From contig JAUVJO010000004.1 in assembly GCA_030592345.1 (NCBI GenBank), positions 1-33,356 of the forward strand: a stretch of DNA of 33,356 bases, in the 5' to 3' direction. The stretch is from Deltaproteobacteria bacterium (GTDB lineage: Bacteria; Desulfobacterota; Desulfobacteria; Desulfobacterales; C00003060). Positions 9,491-18,904 of the stretch are shown here, in pieces (positions within the stretch are counted from its first letter, which is position 1; each line of letters starts with the position of its first letter). A model generated the notes under the pieces. The model was given only the letters and a program-made list of their open reading frames with translations, was not told where the DNA came from and did not search any database. The translations under genes were made by a program, and so were the position numbers.

Positions 9491-9628
9491 GAAAGTGAGC
9501 TAAAGTGAACTAAAGTGCCTAAAATTGCGTGACTAATAACGAGCTTTTTATATTAATCTCTTCAAGTCCTCAACCCCGCTAAAGGCGGGAGTCACTTTAG
9601 CTCACTTTAGGCACTTTAGCTCACTTTA
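9491..9628. repeat. Family A inverted-arm element (A3)
   Basis: AAAGTGAGCTAAAGTGAACTAAAGTGCCTAAAATT ... TCTTCAAGTCCTCAACCCCGCTAAAGGCGGGAGTCACTTTAGCTCACTTTAGGCACTTTAGCTCACTTTA. Confidence 0.9.
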
Positions 9629-10864
9629 CTGACTCTTACGATTCTTCACCATAGCCTGAATACGGAGCCTTAGGGCGTTGAGGCGGATAAAGCCTTCTGC
9701 GTCCTGGTGACGATAGACCTGATCTGATTCAAAGGTTGCGAAATCGCTTCTGTACAGCGACGTGTCAGATTTGCGGCCCGTCACACGACAGTTTCCTTTA
9801 TAGAGTTCCAAACGTACCGTGCCTGACACTGTATTTTGCGTTTCATCAATAAATGCCTGCAATGCCTTCATTTCAGGGGAAAACCAGAATCCGTAATATA
9901 CCAACTCAGCATACTTGGGTATCAGGGAATCACGAAGATGCATGACCTCGCGGTCCATGGTAAGCGATTCTACGGCCATGTGGGCCACCCTCAGGATCGT
10001 GCCCCCTGGCGTCTCGTACACCCCTCTTGACTTCATTCCCACAAACCGGTTTTCCACCAGATCGATCCGCCCTATGCCGTTTCGACCTCCGAGCACATTT
10101 AGCCGGGTAAGAAGCTCGGCAGGAGAAAGCCTTTCGCCGTTAATGGCTACCGGGTCTCCACGTTCAAAGGAGATCTCAATAACCTCCGGCCTGTCAGGAG
10201 CTGCCTGCGGGGATACGGAAACGCAAAATATCTCTTCTGGCGGCCCTTGCCAGGGATCTTCAAGGATACCTCCCTCGTAGCTCACGTGAAGCAAATTCCG
10301 ATCCGTACTATACGGCTTTTTCGGACTGGCCGGGACTGCAATCCCGTTAGCCTTGGCATAATCCATAAGAGACTCACGGGAATTTAATGACCATACTCGC
10401 CATGGTGCAATGATATTCATGTCAGGGGCCAATGCCTGATAGGCCAGCTCAAAGCGCACCTGATCGTTTCCCTTTCCTGTGGCCCCGTGACTCAGGGTGT
10501 CGGCATCCTCTGTCTGGGCAATCTCCACCTGTCGTTTGGCAATTAGGGGACGGGCAAGCGAAGTCCCCAGAAGATAGTGGCCTTCATAAATGGCATTAGC
10601 GCGAAATGCCGGAAACACGTAGTCGCGCACAAAGACATCTTTCAAGTCCTCAATAATTACCTTCTCAGCTCCTGTGCTCAGTCCCTTTTCCTCCAGGTGG
10701 TCCAGCTCTTCTCCCTGGCCGATATCAGCGGCAAAGGCAACCACCGGGCACTCATAAGTCTCGCTTAGCCACTTCAGGATAACAGAAGTGTCAAGGCCAC
10801 CAGAATAGGCCAGGACGATCTTTCTAATCTCTCCAGGAAATTTTGTCATTTTGTCACTTGTCAC
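9626..10864 (-). CDS. argG: Argininosuccinate synthase
   Basis: [40 protein letters not shown]...[18 protein letters not shown]. Confidence 0.97.
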   Translation of the reverse strand: MTSDKMTKFPGEIRKIVLAYSGGLDTSVILKWLSETYECPVVAFAADIGQGEELDHLEEKGLSTGAEKVIIEDLKDVFVRDYVFPAFRANAIYEGHYLLGTSLARPLIAKRQVEIAQTEDADTLSHGATGKGNDQVRFELAYQALAPDMNIIAPWRVWSLNSRESLMDYAKANGIAVPASPKKPYSTDRNLLHVSYEGGILEDPWQGPPEEIFCVSVSPQAAPDRPEVIEISFERGDPVAINGERLSPAELLTRLNVLGGRNGIGRIDLVENRFVGMKSRGVYETPGGTILRVAHMAVESLTMDREVMHLRDSLIPKYAELVYYGFWFSPEMKALQAFIDETQNTVSGTVRLELYKGNCRVTGRKSDTSLYRSDFATFESDQVYRHQDAEGFIRLNALRLRIQAMVKNRKSQ

Positions 10865-10970
10865 TTGTCATTGGTAATCAGCCCCCCTACATCTGTAGGC
10901 CTGTGACGAAGCAGATCTTTGACATCGATTATCACTTATCCATAATAACTAATAACCAATAACTATTGCC
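10851..10970. repeat. Iterated-word tracts filling the argF-argG gap
   Basis: TTGTCATTTTGTCACTTGTCACTTGTCATTGGTAATCAG and CATAATAACTAATAACCAATAACTATTG. Confidence 0.7.
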
Positions 10971-11880
10971 TTGCCACAAACCTCTCCAGGACTGCCTTGT
11001 GCATGTGGAGCTTGTTTTCGGCTTGATCCCATACAACTGACCGGGGGCCTTCAAAAACATCTGCCGAGATTTCATCGCCCTTGTGAGCTGGCAGACAATG
11101 CATAACTATAACATCATCTTTGGCCAAATCGACCAACGCCTGGTTCACCTGATACGGCCTGAAGATCTTCTTGCGCAGATCCGATTCGCTCTCCTGGCCC
11201 ATACTGGTCCACACGTCGGTATAGATGACGTCTGCATCACAAACAGCCTGTTTGGGATCAGAAAGAACTATGATGTTACCACTGGTATCCTTTTTTGCTG
11301 GCTCCAGGATCTCTTCCTTTGGATAGTAACCCTCCGGGCACGCAAGGACCAAATGAAGCCCTAAGATGGCTGATGCGTTCAGCCAGGAATGGGCCACATT
11401 GTTACCATCACCGACCCACACGAGCTTGAGTCCATTTAGTTTGCCCTTTTTTTCCAATATGGTCATGAGGTCACTCAACACCTGGCAGGGATGATATAGA
11501 TCTGTCAGTCCGTTTATTACAGGGACAGAAGCTGCTGCTGCCAGCTCTTCAAGCAAGCCCTGGGAATAGGTCCTGACCACCAGTGCGTTCAGATACCTGG
11601 AAAGGACACGGGCCGTATCTGCAATCGGTTCGTTTCGAGCCAGTTGTGTATCCTTGGCACTCAAGAAAAGCGGGGTGCCGCCCAACTGGATCATCGCAGC
11701 CTCAAAGGAGACCCGCGTTCGAGTAGATGCCTTGTCAAAGACAAGCCCTAGTGTTCTTCCTTGAAGCATTAGATCCGGAATTCCTGCCCCATGACGTCCT
11801 TTAAGATCGAATGACCGCGCAAAGAGGGCCTCGAAATCATCAGCACTTAAGTCCCTTAGGGTTAAAAGGTCCTTTTTCAT
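10963..11880 (-). CDS. argF: Ornithine carbamoyltransferase
   Basis: FDKASTRTRVSFEAAMIQLGGTPLFL...LTDLYHPCQVLSDLMTI...VMHCLPAHKGDEIS. Confidence 0.97.
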   Translation of the reverse strand: MKKDLLTLRDLSADDFEALFARSFDLKGRHGAGIPDLMLQGRTLGLVFDKASTRTRVSFEAAMIQLGGTPLFLSAKDTQLARNEPIADTARVLSRYLNALVVRTYSQGLLEELAAAASVPVINGLTDLYHPCQVLSDLMTILEKKGKLNGLKLVWVGDGNNVAHSWLNASAILGLHLVLACPEGYYPKEEILEPAKKDTSGNIIVLSDPKQAVCDADVIYTDVWTSMGQESESDLRKKIFRPYQVNQALVDLAKDDVIVMHCLPAHKGDEISADVFEGPRSVVWDQAENKLHMHKAVLERFVARQ

Positions 11881-13073
11881 ACCGAAAGACCCTCAAATAC
11901 GCTATCAAGGCACGCAATAAGTGCGTCTATCTCCTTCTTCTGAATAATAAGCGGCGGGATGAATCGCAGAGTATGTTCCTGGGTGCAGTTGATCAAGAAG
12001 CCCCGCTCCATACATTGTTTCACAATAGCCGTGCCGTCACACGCGAGGTCGAGACCGATCAAGAGCCCCGCTCCCCGGACCTCACGAATAAAGGCATATT
12101 TTGGCATCAGGCTCAGGAGTTGCTCTTTAAAATAGTTTCCGACCCTTTGGCAGTTTTCAAGCACTCCTTCCTCCAGAAGGGTCTTGGCCACTGTTAGTGC
12201 TGCAATGGCAACCAACGGAGTCCCGCCAAAGGTCGAAGCGTGGGACCCCGGCGTAAAGGCCCTGGCCACCCCTTCCTTGGCCAGCATCGCCCCCATGGGA
12301 AGCCCGTTAGCCAATGCCTTAGCCAAGGTCATGATATCAGGTGTTACAGAAGAATGCTCATAGGCAAAGAGTTTTCCTGTCCGCCCCATGCCTGTTTGGA
12401 CTTCATCAAAGATAAGGAGCAGCCCTTCTCTGTCGCACAACTCCCGTAAGCCTTCCAGATACCCCTGGGCCGGGCACTGGACACCGCCTTCCCCCTGGAT
12501 CGGTTCCACCATTACCGCACAGGTTTCCTTGGAGATGGCATTTCCGACCGCATCAAGATCATTAAAAGGGACAATGTCAAATCCGGTCAGAAGGGGTTCA
12601 AAGCCTTTGCGGATTTTTGCCTGACCAGTAGCCGCCAGGGTCGCCATGGTTCGACCATGAAAAGACCCTTCCATGGTGATCATCCCAAACCGCTCAGGAA
12701 GACCGCGATCTTTGAAATATTTGCGTGCCAGCTTGATTGCCGCCTCATTTGCCTCAGCGCCACTGTTGCAAAAAAAGACCCGGTCGGCAAAGGAGTGCTC
12801 AACCAGCCACTTGGCCAACTCGATTTGCGGCTCAGTATAATAAAAATTAGATACATGCACCAGACGCCGGGCCTGATCTGCAACAGCTCGGGCAATACCC
12901 TCATGGGCATGTCCCAGATTGCAGACTGCAATCCCGGCCACAAAATCGGTATATGTGCGACCTTGTGCGTCTGTCAGCATGCATCCCTTGCCCTCTGTCA
13001 GTACGATCGGAAACCGGCTGTACGTACTGGCGATCACCCTGTCTGCTGTTTCTATTGTTTTGTCAGTAGTCAT
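11877..13073 (-). CDS. argD: Acetylornithine aminotransferase
   Basis: FVAGIAVCNLGHAHEGIARAV...FFCNSGAEANEAAIKLARKYF...LLIFDEVQTGMGRTGKLFAYE; 4-nt overlap with argF. Confidence 0.95.
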   Translation of the reverse strand: MTTDKTIETADRVIASTYSRFPIVLTEGKGCMLTDAQGRTYTDFVAGIAVCNLGHAHEGIARAVADQARRLVHVSNFYYTEPQIELAKWLVEHSFADRVFFCNSGAEANEAAIKLARKYFKDRGLPERFGMITMEGSFHGRTMATLAATGQAKIRKGFEPLLTGFDIVPFNDLDAVGNAISKETCAVMVEPIQGEGGVQCPAQGYLEGLRELCDREGLLLIFDEVQTGMGRTGKLFAYEHSSVTPDIMTLAKALANGLPMGAMLAKEGVARAFTPGSHASTFGGTPLVAIAALTVAKTLLEEGVLENCQRVGNYFKEQLLSLMPKYAFIREVRGAGLLIGLDLACDGTAIVKQCMERGFLINCTQEHTLRFIPPLIIQKKEIDALIACLDSVFEGLSV

Positions 13074-13082
13074 TTGTCAGTA

Positions 13083-13200
13083 AAAGTGAACTAAAGTGCC
13101 TAAAATGCCTAAAGTTAAAGGACTTAAACCAATTTAAAAAAGGTTTCTTCAATCCGTCAACTTTAGCTCACTTTAGCTCACTTCAGGCACTTTAGACACT
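13083..13200. repeat. Family A inverted-arm element (A4), closest to a minimal form
   Basis: AAGTGAACTAAAGTGCCTAAAATGCCTAAAGTTAAAGGACTTAAACC-AATTTAAAAA-AGGTTTCTTCAATCCGTCAACTTTAGCTCACTTTAGCTCACTTCAGGCACTTTAGACACT. Confidence 0.92.
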
Positions 13201-13207
13201 GCCCTCT

Positions 13208-14083
13208 CTATTCACTAACTTCCGTTCCTATTCCTTTGTCTGTAAAAAGCTCAAGGAGTACAGCATGTGGTGTGCGACCGTCGACGATATGCACCCTTCT
13301 TACACCGCGTTCAGCGGCCTCCAGGGCGCATTGCATCTTTGGAATCATCCCCCCAGAGACAGTGCCTCCCTTGAGCAGCTCGTGCATGGCTCCTGCCGTG
13401 ATAGAAGATATCAGTGAGCCTCTGCCGTCCAGGATACCTGCCACGTCTGTGAGCAGGATCAGCTTGATCGCACCAAGCGCTACGGCAATCTTGCTGGCCA
13501 CCCAGTCGGCATTGATGTTGTACGTCTCCCCCGAGCCTCCTACACCAACCGGAGCAATGACCGGAATAAAGCCCCCAGCCTCCAGGGTCCGTATGACCTC
13601 AGGATTTATGCCTGCGACCTCGCCCACCATGCCTATGTCTATGATCTCAGGAGGCTTGTCTTCTGCCGCGGGACGAACAAGATGCAGTTTTTTGGAAAGG
13701 ATCAGGCCACCATCCTTACCGCTCAAGCCGACTGCCTTGCCACCCTGTTGACTGATCTGGGCCACGATCTCCTTGTTGACTTTGCCCACAAGAACCATCT
13801 CAACGACATCCATGGTGGGTTCATCCGTCACCCGCATCCCATCTACAAAGTGAGACGTGATCCCCATTTTTTCCAGGACCGATCCGATCTGCGGACCGCC
13901 GCCATGGACCACCACAGGATGCAAGCCTATAAATTTCATCAGGGTTATATCACGGGCAAAGTCCTCCTTAAGACGCTGATCAACCATGGCATGCCCGCCG
14001 TATTTGATAACGATAGTCTCTCCGTAGAAACGACGGATATACGGCAGGGCCTCAATGAGTATGTCGGCAACAGTGGTGGTCAT
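13208..14083 (-). CDS. argB: Acetylglutamate kinase
   Basis: [53 protein letters not shown]. Confidence 0.97.
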   Translation of the reverse strand: MTTTVADILIEALPYIRRFYGETIVIKYGGHAMVDQRLKEDFARDITLMKFIGLHPVVVHGGGPQIGSVLEKMGITSHFVDGMRVTDEPTMDVVEMVLVGKVNKEIVAQISQQGGKAVGLSGKDGGLILSKKLHLVRPAAEDKPPEIIDIGMVGEVAGINPEVIRTLEAGGFIPVIAPVGVGGSGETYNINADWVASKIAVALGAIKLILLTDVAGILDGRGSLISSITAGAMHELLKGGTVSGGMIPKMQCALEAAERGVRRVHIVDGRTPHAVLLELFTDKGIGTEVSE

Positions 14084-14096
14084 TTGTCAAAATTGG

Positions 14097-14215
14097 AGTG
14101 TCTAAAGTGAACTAAAATGCCTAAAGTTAAAAGGAACAAGACAAATTCGAAAAGATTTTCAACTCCTCAACTTTAGTTCACTTTAGTTCACTTTAGACAC
14201 TTTAGCTCACTTTAA
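14097..14215. repeat. Family A inverted-arm element (A5)
   Basis: AGTGTCTAAAGTGAACTAAAATGCCTAAAGTT ... AACTTTAGTTCACTTTAGTTCACTTTAGACACTTTAGCTCACTTTA; AGTGTCTAAAGTGAACTAAA pairs perfectly (20 bp) with TTTAGTTCACTTTAGACACT. Confidence 0.92.
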
Positions 14216-15585
14216 AGGATGTACCGGCTTAGGTCCACGTCCTCTTTGATGCCCTCTAGTTTGTCATACACGTATTTTGCATCAATGACGATTTTTTGTG
14301 CGGCAACATCCGGTGCGTCAAACAGGATCTCATCAAGGAGTCGCTCCATGACCGTGTGGAGCCTCCTTGCCCCTATGTTTTCGGTACGGGCATTGACCTC
14401 TGTAGCAATCTCTGCGATGGCGGAAATTGCATCGTCTTCAAATACCAGGGTTATGTCCTCGGTCTTGAGTAATGCCTCATACTGAAGCCGAAGGGCATTC
14501 TTAGGCTCGGTTAGAATCCTGATAAAATCCTCTTTTCCGAGAGATTTTAGCTCCACCCTGATTGGAAAGCGGCCTTGCAGTTCCGGGACCAGGTCAGAAG
14601 GCTTGGTAACATGAAAGGCCCCTGAGGCAATAAAAAGGATATGGTCTGTCTTGACCATACCATACTTTGTGGCCACAGTGCATCCTTCCACGATGGGAAG
14701 GAGGTCCCGCTGAACGCCCTCCCTCGAGACATCCGGCCCGTGGGACCCCTCTCTTCCAGTAATCTTGTCGATCTCATCGAGAAAGATGATGCCGGTCTCT
14801 TCCACCTTGGTTATTGCTTCCTTTACGACCTTGTCCATGTCAACGAGTCGCTGGGCCTCCTCGTTAGTGAGGATCTCAATGGCTTCAGGGACCTTGACTT
14901 TGCGTTTTTTTGTTTTTTTGGGAAACATGCTGCCAAACATGTCCTTGATGTTGATGTCCATCTCCTCAAGCCCTACGCTGGAAAATATCTCCACCACAGG
15001 CATGTTACGTTCAGCCACTTCCAGGTCAACATAACGATTGTCAAGTTTGCCGCTCCGTAACATTTTTCGGATTTTCTCGCGTGTTGACGGGGGCTCTATC
15101 GCGTCTTTTCTCACCAGCTCCAATGTCGTCTCTTCACCTTCAGTGCCCTCAGACGGCTCCGGCTCTTTTTTCGGCGGGAGAAGAATATCAAGCATTCGTT
15201 CCTCAGCAATGGTTCGGGCCTTTGCCTTAACCGCCTCCTGCTCCTTTGATTTTACCATACTAACAGCCAGCTCTGTCAGATCGCGGACCATTGACTCAAC
15301 ATCCCTGCCCACATATCCGACTTCGGTGAACTTGGAGGCCTCAATTTTCAAAAAGGGCGAATCTGCCAAACGCGCCAAACGCCTTGCAATCTCGGTCTTA
15401 CCAACCCCAGTGGGGCCTATGAGAATAATGTTTTTAGGGGCTATCTCATCCCTCAAATCTTCCGGGACCTGCCTACGGCGCCACCGATTCCTAAGAGCAA
15501 TAGCAACAGAACGCTTGGCATCGTTCTGGCTTATTATATATTTGTCCAGAGCTGCTACGATCTCACGTGGTGTCAACTTTTTCAT
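14212..15585 (-). CDS. hslU: ATP-dependent protease ATPase subunit HslU
   Basis: [36 protein letters not shown]...[49 protein letters not shown]. Confidence 0.97.
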   Translation of the reverse strand: MKKLTPREIVAALDKYIISQNDAKRSVAIALRNRWRRRQVPEDLRDEIAPKNIILIGPTGVGKTEIARRLARLADSPFLKIEASKFTEVGYVGRDVESMVRDLTELAVSMVKSKEQEAVKAKARTIAEERMLDILLPPKKEPEPSEGTEGEETTLELVRKDAIEPPSTREKIRKMLRSGKLDNRYVDLEVAERNMPVVEIFSSVGLEEMDINIKDMFGSMFPKKTKKRKVKVPEAIEILTNEEAQRLVDMDKVVKEAITKVEETGIIFLDEIDKITGREGSHGPDVSREGVQRDLLPIVEGCTVATKYGMVKTDHILFIASGAFHVTKPSDLVPELQGRFPIRVELKSLGKEDFIRILTEPKNALRLQYEALLKTEDITLVFEDDAISAIAEIATEVNARTENIGARRLHTVMERLLDEILFDAPDVAAQKIVIDAKYVYDKLEGIKEDVDLSRYIL

Positions 15586-15603
15586 AGATACTCCTGAATT
15601 CGA

Positions 15604-15885
15604 GGTAACCGTTCACGGGTTCAGAGTTCAAAGGTTCAGAGTTGGCCGATGAACTGAACCGTTTATTGTATGAAATTCAAACGGTAGGACGGTGTTACGT
15701 GCTTGCCGAACATAAGTACATTGGGTCACAAAATTTTTACGGCAACGCAATTCTGTCCTACCAAACCTTCAATGCAAAAAGGTTACAGTGGTTACAGTAG
15801 TTTCATTAAATATTTTCCGGTCTACGAGCAAGACCGGGTAAAAAGCAACCCTGAACGGTGAACCCTGAACCTGTGAACGCTTACA
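15604..15885. repeat. Family B inverted-arm element (B2)
   Basis: GTAACCGTTCACGGGTTCAGAGTTCAAAGGTTCAGAGTT ... TCTACGAGCAAGACC...ACCCTGAACGGTGAACCCTGAACCTGTGAACGCTTAC; right part aligns with B1. Confidence 0.85.
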
Positions 15886-15886
15886 G

Positions 15887-16435
15887 TCATTTGATCTCTT
15901 CAATGGTGATCTCTTCGTTTGTGTAAATACAAATGGAGGCGGCAATCTTCATGGCGGCTTCTGCAATCGATCTTGCATCCAGCTCTGTGTGATGAACCAG
16001 GGCGGCTGCAGCGGCCTGGGCATAGGCCCCTCCGGAGCCGATTCCCAGGATCCCTTCATCCGGCTCAATCACATCACCATTTCCGGACAGCAGAAACAAA
16101 TGGTCGGAATCCGCAGCCATGAGTAGCGCCTCCAAGCGTCTCAAATACTTGTCAGTCCTCCAGTCCTTGGCGAGCTCTACTGCCGAGCGTGTAATGTTGC
16201 CGTTGAACTGCTCAAGTTTCCCTTCAAAGCGATCATACAGATTCAAGGCGTCGGCAGTAGCTCCGGCAAACCCTACGATGATTTGGTCCTTATATATCTT
16301 GCGAACCTTCCTGGCACGGTGTTTCATAATAGTATCTTTAATGGTCACCTGGCCATCTCCTGCCAAAGCCACGTGAGGGCCTCGACGCACAGCCAAAATC
16401 GTGGTTCCGTGAAGATTCATGTTCATTGCGTTCAT
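15887..16435 (-). CDS. hslV: ATP-dependent protease peptidase subunit HslV
   Basis: [69 protein letters not shown]. Confidence 0.97.
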   Translation of the reverse strand: MNAMNMNLHGTTILAVRRGPHVALAGDGQVTIKDTIMKHRARKVRKIYKDQIIVGFAGATADALNLYDRFEGKLEQFNGNITRSAVELAKDWRTDKYLRRLEALLMAADSDHLFLLSGNGDVIEPDEGILGIGSGGAYAQAAAAALVHHTELDARSIAEAAMKIAASICIYTNEEITIEEIK

Positions 16436-16457
16436 ACACCAACTCTCCAGGGGGTAA

Positions 16458-16703
16458 AAAAGTGAGCTAAAGTGCCTAAAGTGAACTAAAGTGAACTAAA
16501 GTGAACTAAAGTGAACTAAAGTTGAGGACTTGAAGAAATTATATATCAAGTTGTGGTTTTTGGTCCTACAATTTTAGGCACTTTAGCTCACAAGGCACGT
16601 TGAAAAACCGCAGTTAATAAACGTGCTAAGCATAGCGCACTCTTTTAAACATTTTAGGCACTTTAGCTCACTTTAGACACTTTAGACACTTTAGGCACTT
16701 TAT
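16458..16703. repeat. Family A inverted-arm element (A6), expanded and rearranged
   Basis: Left array with four tandem AAAGTGAACT units (about 16478-16520); right array split into 16572-16591 and 16652-16703. Confidence 0.9.
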
Positions 16704-16709
16704 ACTTCC

Positions 16710-17666
16710 CTATCTCCTCGGATGCGCCTTGTCATAGACCTCCATCAGCCGGTCGATACTCACGTGCGTATACCTTTGCGTAGTAGTCAGGCTTGCATGA
16801 CCAAGCAGTTCCTGAACCATCCGAAGGTCTGCTCCTGCATCGAGCATATGGGTGGCAAAAGTGTGACGCAGCCCATGGGGCGTTATGGGCCGTATCAGTC
16901 CTAATTCTCGTATTGCCTTTTCAAGGAGCCGCTGAACGGAACGGGCACTCAAACGCCCACCTAGCTTGTTCAGAAACAAGGGCTCCTGGCACATGTGACG
17001 CATTGCCCTGCCCTGGCTCCTGCCATCCAGGTAAACCCGGATGCAATGCAGAGCCTTCTTTCCCACTGGAGACAGCCGCTCCTTATTACCCTTTCCCAGC
17101 ACACGGACAAGGCAAGTGTCAAAATCAACGTCCTGCACGTCCATCCCTACCAGCTCCCCTACTCGCAACCCTGTCGAATAGAGAGTCTCAAGAATCGCCC
17201 TGTTCCGCAAACCAAGGAGCGAATCCCCCTTGATTCCGTCCAACAGACGAAATGTCTCATCAATTGGAAGATAGTTCGGCACGGGCTGCCCCCGCTTAGG
17301 AGTCAAAACCGCTTCTCCGGGGTTTCTATCAATCAACCCCCGTCTTACCAGAAATCGAAAAAAAGATCTCAAGGCAGAGAGTTTCCGGGCGATGGTCGTT
17401 TTTTTATGTTTGTCATGCAAAAAACCCAGGTAAGAGCGGAGCATGAGGCCGTCCACGGCATCAATATCGGGCCTTGTTTCAGTTTGAATCTCTTGCTCCA
17501 GATAGTCGGAAAACTGCTCCAGATCTTTGCGGTAGGCCCGACACGTGTGAGACGAAAAGCCCTTTTCGGCTGACATGGTTTCAATAAAGGTCTCAATCCA
17601 TTGTCTCACGTTTATCCTGACCTCGCGGATGGTTGAACTGTTTGGCCCATGGATACGGTTCTGCAC
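16710..17666 (-). CDS. xerC: Tyrosine recombinase XerC-like
   Basis: Tyrosine-recombinase catalytic pattern: LETLYSTGLRVGELVGM...ITPHGLRHTFATHMLDAGADLRMVQELLGHASLTTTQRYTHV; upstream of hslVU. True start possibly nearer 17606. Confidence 0.9.
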   Translation of the reverse strand: MQNRIHGPNSSTIREVRINVRQWIETFIETMSAEKGFSSHTCRAYRKDLEQFSDYLEQEIQTETRPDIDAVDGLMLRSYLGFLHDKHKKTTIARKLSALRSFFRFLVRRGLIDRNPGEAVLTPKRGQPVPNYLPIDETFRLLDGIKGDSLLGLRNRAILETLYSTGLRVGELVGMDVQDVDFDTCLVRVLGKGNKERLSPVGKKALHCIRVYLDGRSQGRAMRHMCQEPLFLNKLGGRLSARSVQRLLEKAIRELGLIRPITPHGLRHTFATHMLDAGADLRMVQELLGHASLTTTQRYTHVSIDRLMEVYDKAHPRR

Positions 17667-17720
17667 AAAACTATAATGTTTATCAGAATCTGTTGAAAAA
17701 TCAATAGAAAAATGGAAAAA

Positions 17721-18296
17721 TTAAGAACCTGACAGATCGATGATGCCCATAATCTCAGGCCAGTTGGCGACCTCCAGGAAAGGATGGGGGAATCGATTCC
17801 AAGGTTGGTGAAACAGGATGGGGGTAATATCGTGCTTGTCTAACATGAAACAGATCTCAAGGTAGTCGTCTACAAAGTACTGGATACCCCGTGCCTTGAG
17901 CACACCGGCCTTTGCCTCAAACGCGCCCGTGGCAATCACTTCAACCGGGAAGGGAAGCTGAGAAAGCATTTTCTCCACCCATGCCTGAATCGGTGGAAGC
18001 ACGGGGCGGGCGGTCACAAAAAGAAGTGGCCCTTTCTGGCCGATTTCAGAAAGGGCCTCAACCGAACCTTCTATGGGATTGAGCTCTGACTCAAAGTTCC
18101 CTTCGAGTATTCCATTAATAATGATGTTGATAATCTCAGGCTTTACGTCCAGGCACTCTTCCAGAAAATACTGTGTAATATCCTCGTATTTTATGTGGTT
18201 GATGCCGTAGTCCTTGCGCGCAATCTCTAAAAAAAGCCCCATGGTATTTGCAAAAACGCCGTCTATGTCAAAGGCTATCTGCCCGGGACTGATCAT
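17721..18296 (-). CDS. HAD-like phosphatase family protein
   Basis: IAFDIDGVFANTMGLFLEIARKDYG...LLFVTARP...IQYFVDDYLEIC. Confidence 0.65.
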   Translation of the reverse strand: MISPGQIAFDIDGVFANTMGLFLEIARKDYGINHIKYEDITQYFLEECLDVKPEIINIIINGILEGNFESELNPIEGSVEALSEIGQKGPLLFVTARPVLPPIQAWVEKMLSQLPFPVEVIATGAFEAKAGVLKARGIQYFVDDYLEICFMLDKHDITPILFHQPWNRFPHPFLEVANWPEIMGIIDLSGS

Positions 18297-18308
18297 ACGG
18301 CCCTGCCT

Positions 18309-18638
18309 TTACGCGGCTCTGCGTGTTTTCTTCTTGAGACGACTTATGCGGCGTCTCAACAAATCGGCTTTTGCCATATCCTTGCTCTCATGGGCCTCTG
18401 TCTTTAGTAGTTTGAGGCCCTGAATCTTTTTCTTGGTATCCCTGACAGACACATCAGATTTTTTCGCCTTATCATCTACAATTCCCCGAACCTCTTTAAT
18501 TGCAGCGAGCAGTTCGGCCTTGTTCATCCCGTGGACTCCTGATATCTCCGGAATCGTTAAGGCAAGTTCTCGCAGCTCTTTAGCTGTCATTCGATCCAGC
18601 GGTTTCTCTTTTTTCTCTTTCTGCTCCTTTTTACCCAT
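18309..18638 (-). CDS. Lys-rich protein with Rho N-terminal-like (SAP/HeH) motif
   Basis: MTAKELRELALTIPEISGVHGMNKAELLAAIKEVRG; start taken at MGKKEQKEKKEKPLDR, ORF extends to 18710. Confidence 0.65.
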   Translation of the reverse strand: MGKKEQKEKKEKPLDRMTAKELRELALTIPEISGVHGMNKAELLAAIKEVRGIVDDKAKKSDVSVRDTKKKIQGLKLLKTEAHESKDMAKADLLRRRISRLKKKTRRAA

Positions 18639-18904
18639 TACCAGACTCTCCTCATCCCTATTTAACGCGATCCAGTGTTGCGCCGTCGCGCCCCTGCCTC
18701 TTGACATCAATCGTAAAAAAAGACTCGTACAACAAAGTATTGAAGGATGTCAAGGTGGAAAAATTTGACCGGAACGTATCCATAAAAATGGAAGAAATCT
18801 TCCACAAGGAAGATTTCGGCATGTTTGGTTGAAGGTGGCAACTGGAGGCGGAAGGGAAAGGCTGCGGAGGGAAATTAATGGTTGGTTTTTCAATCGTGCC
18901 CCAC

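Noticed and set aside
4135-16435. Arginine/lysine biosynthesis genes as a novel system
   Set aside because: All enzymes are standard families and the co-location is plausible ordinary metabolism; only the intergenic elements are unusual.
16458-16703. Possible CRISPR array
   Set aside because: Units of 9-10 bp are directly adjacent with no unique spacers, arms are inverted, and no cas genes are in the window.
16710-17666. XerC-like recombinase as evidence for an integrated mobile element
   Set aside because: Its position directly upstream of hslVU matches the ordinary chromosomal xerC-hslVU order; no att-like duplications or phage genes were seen.
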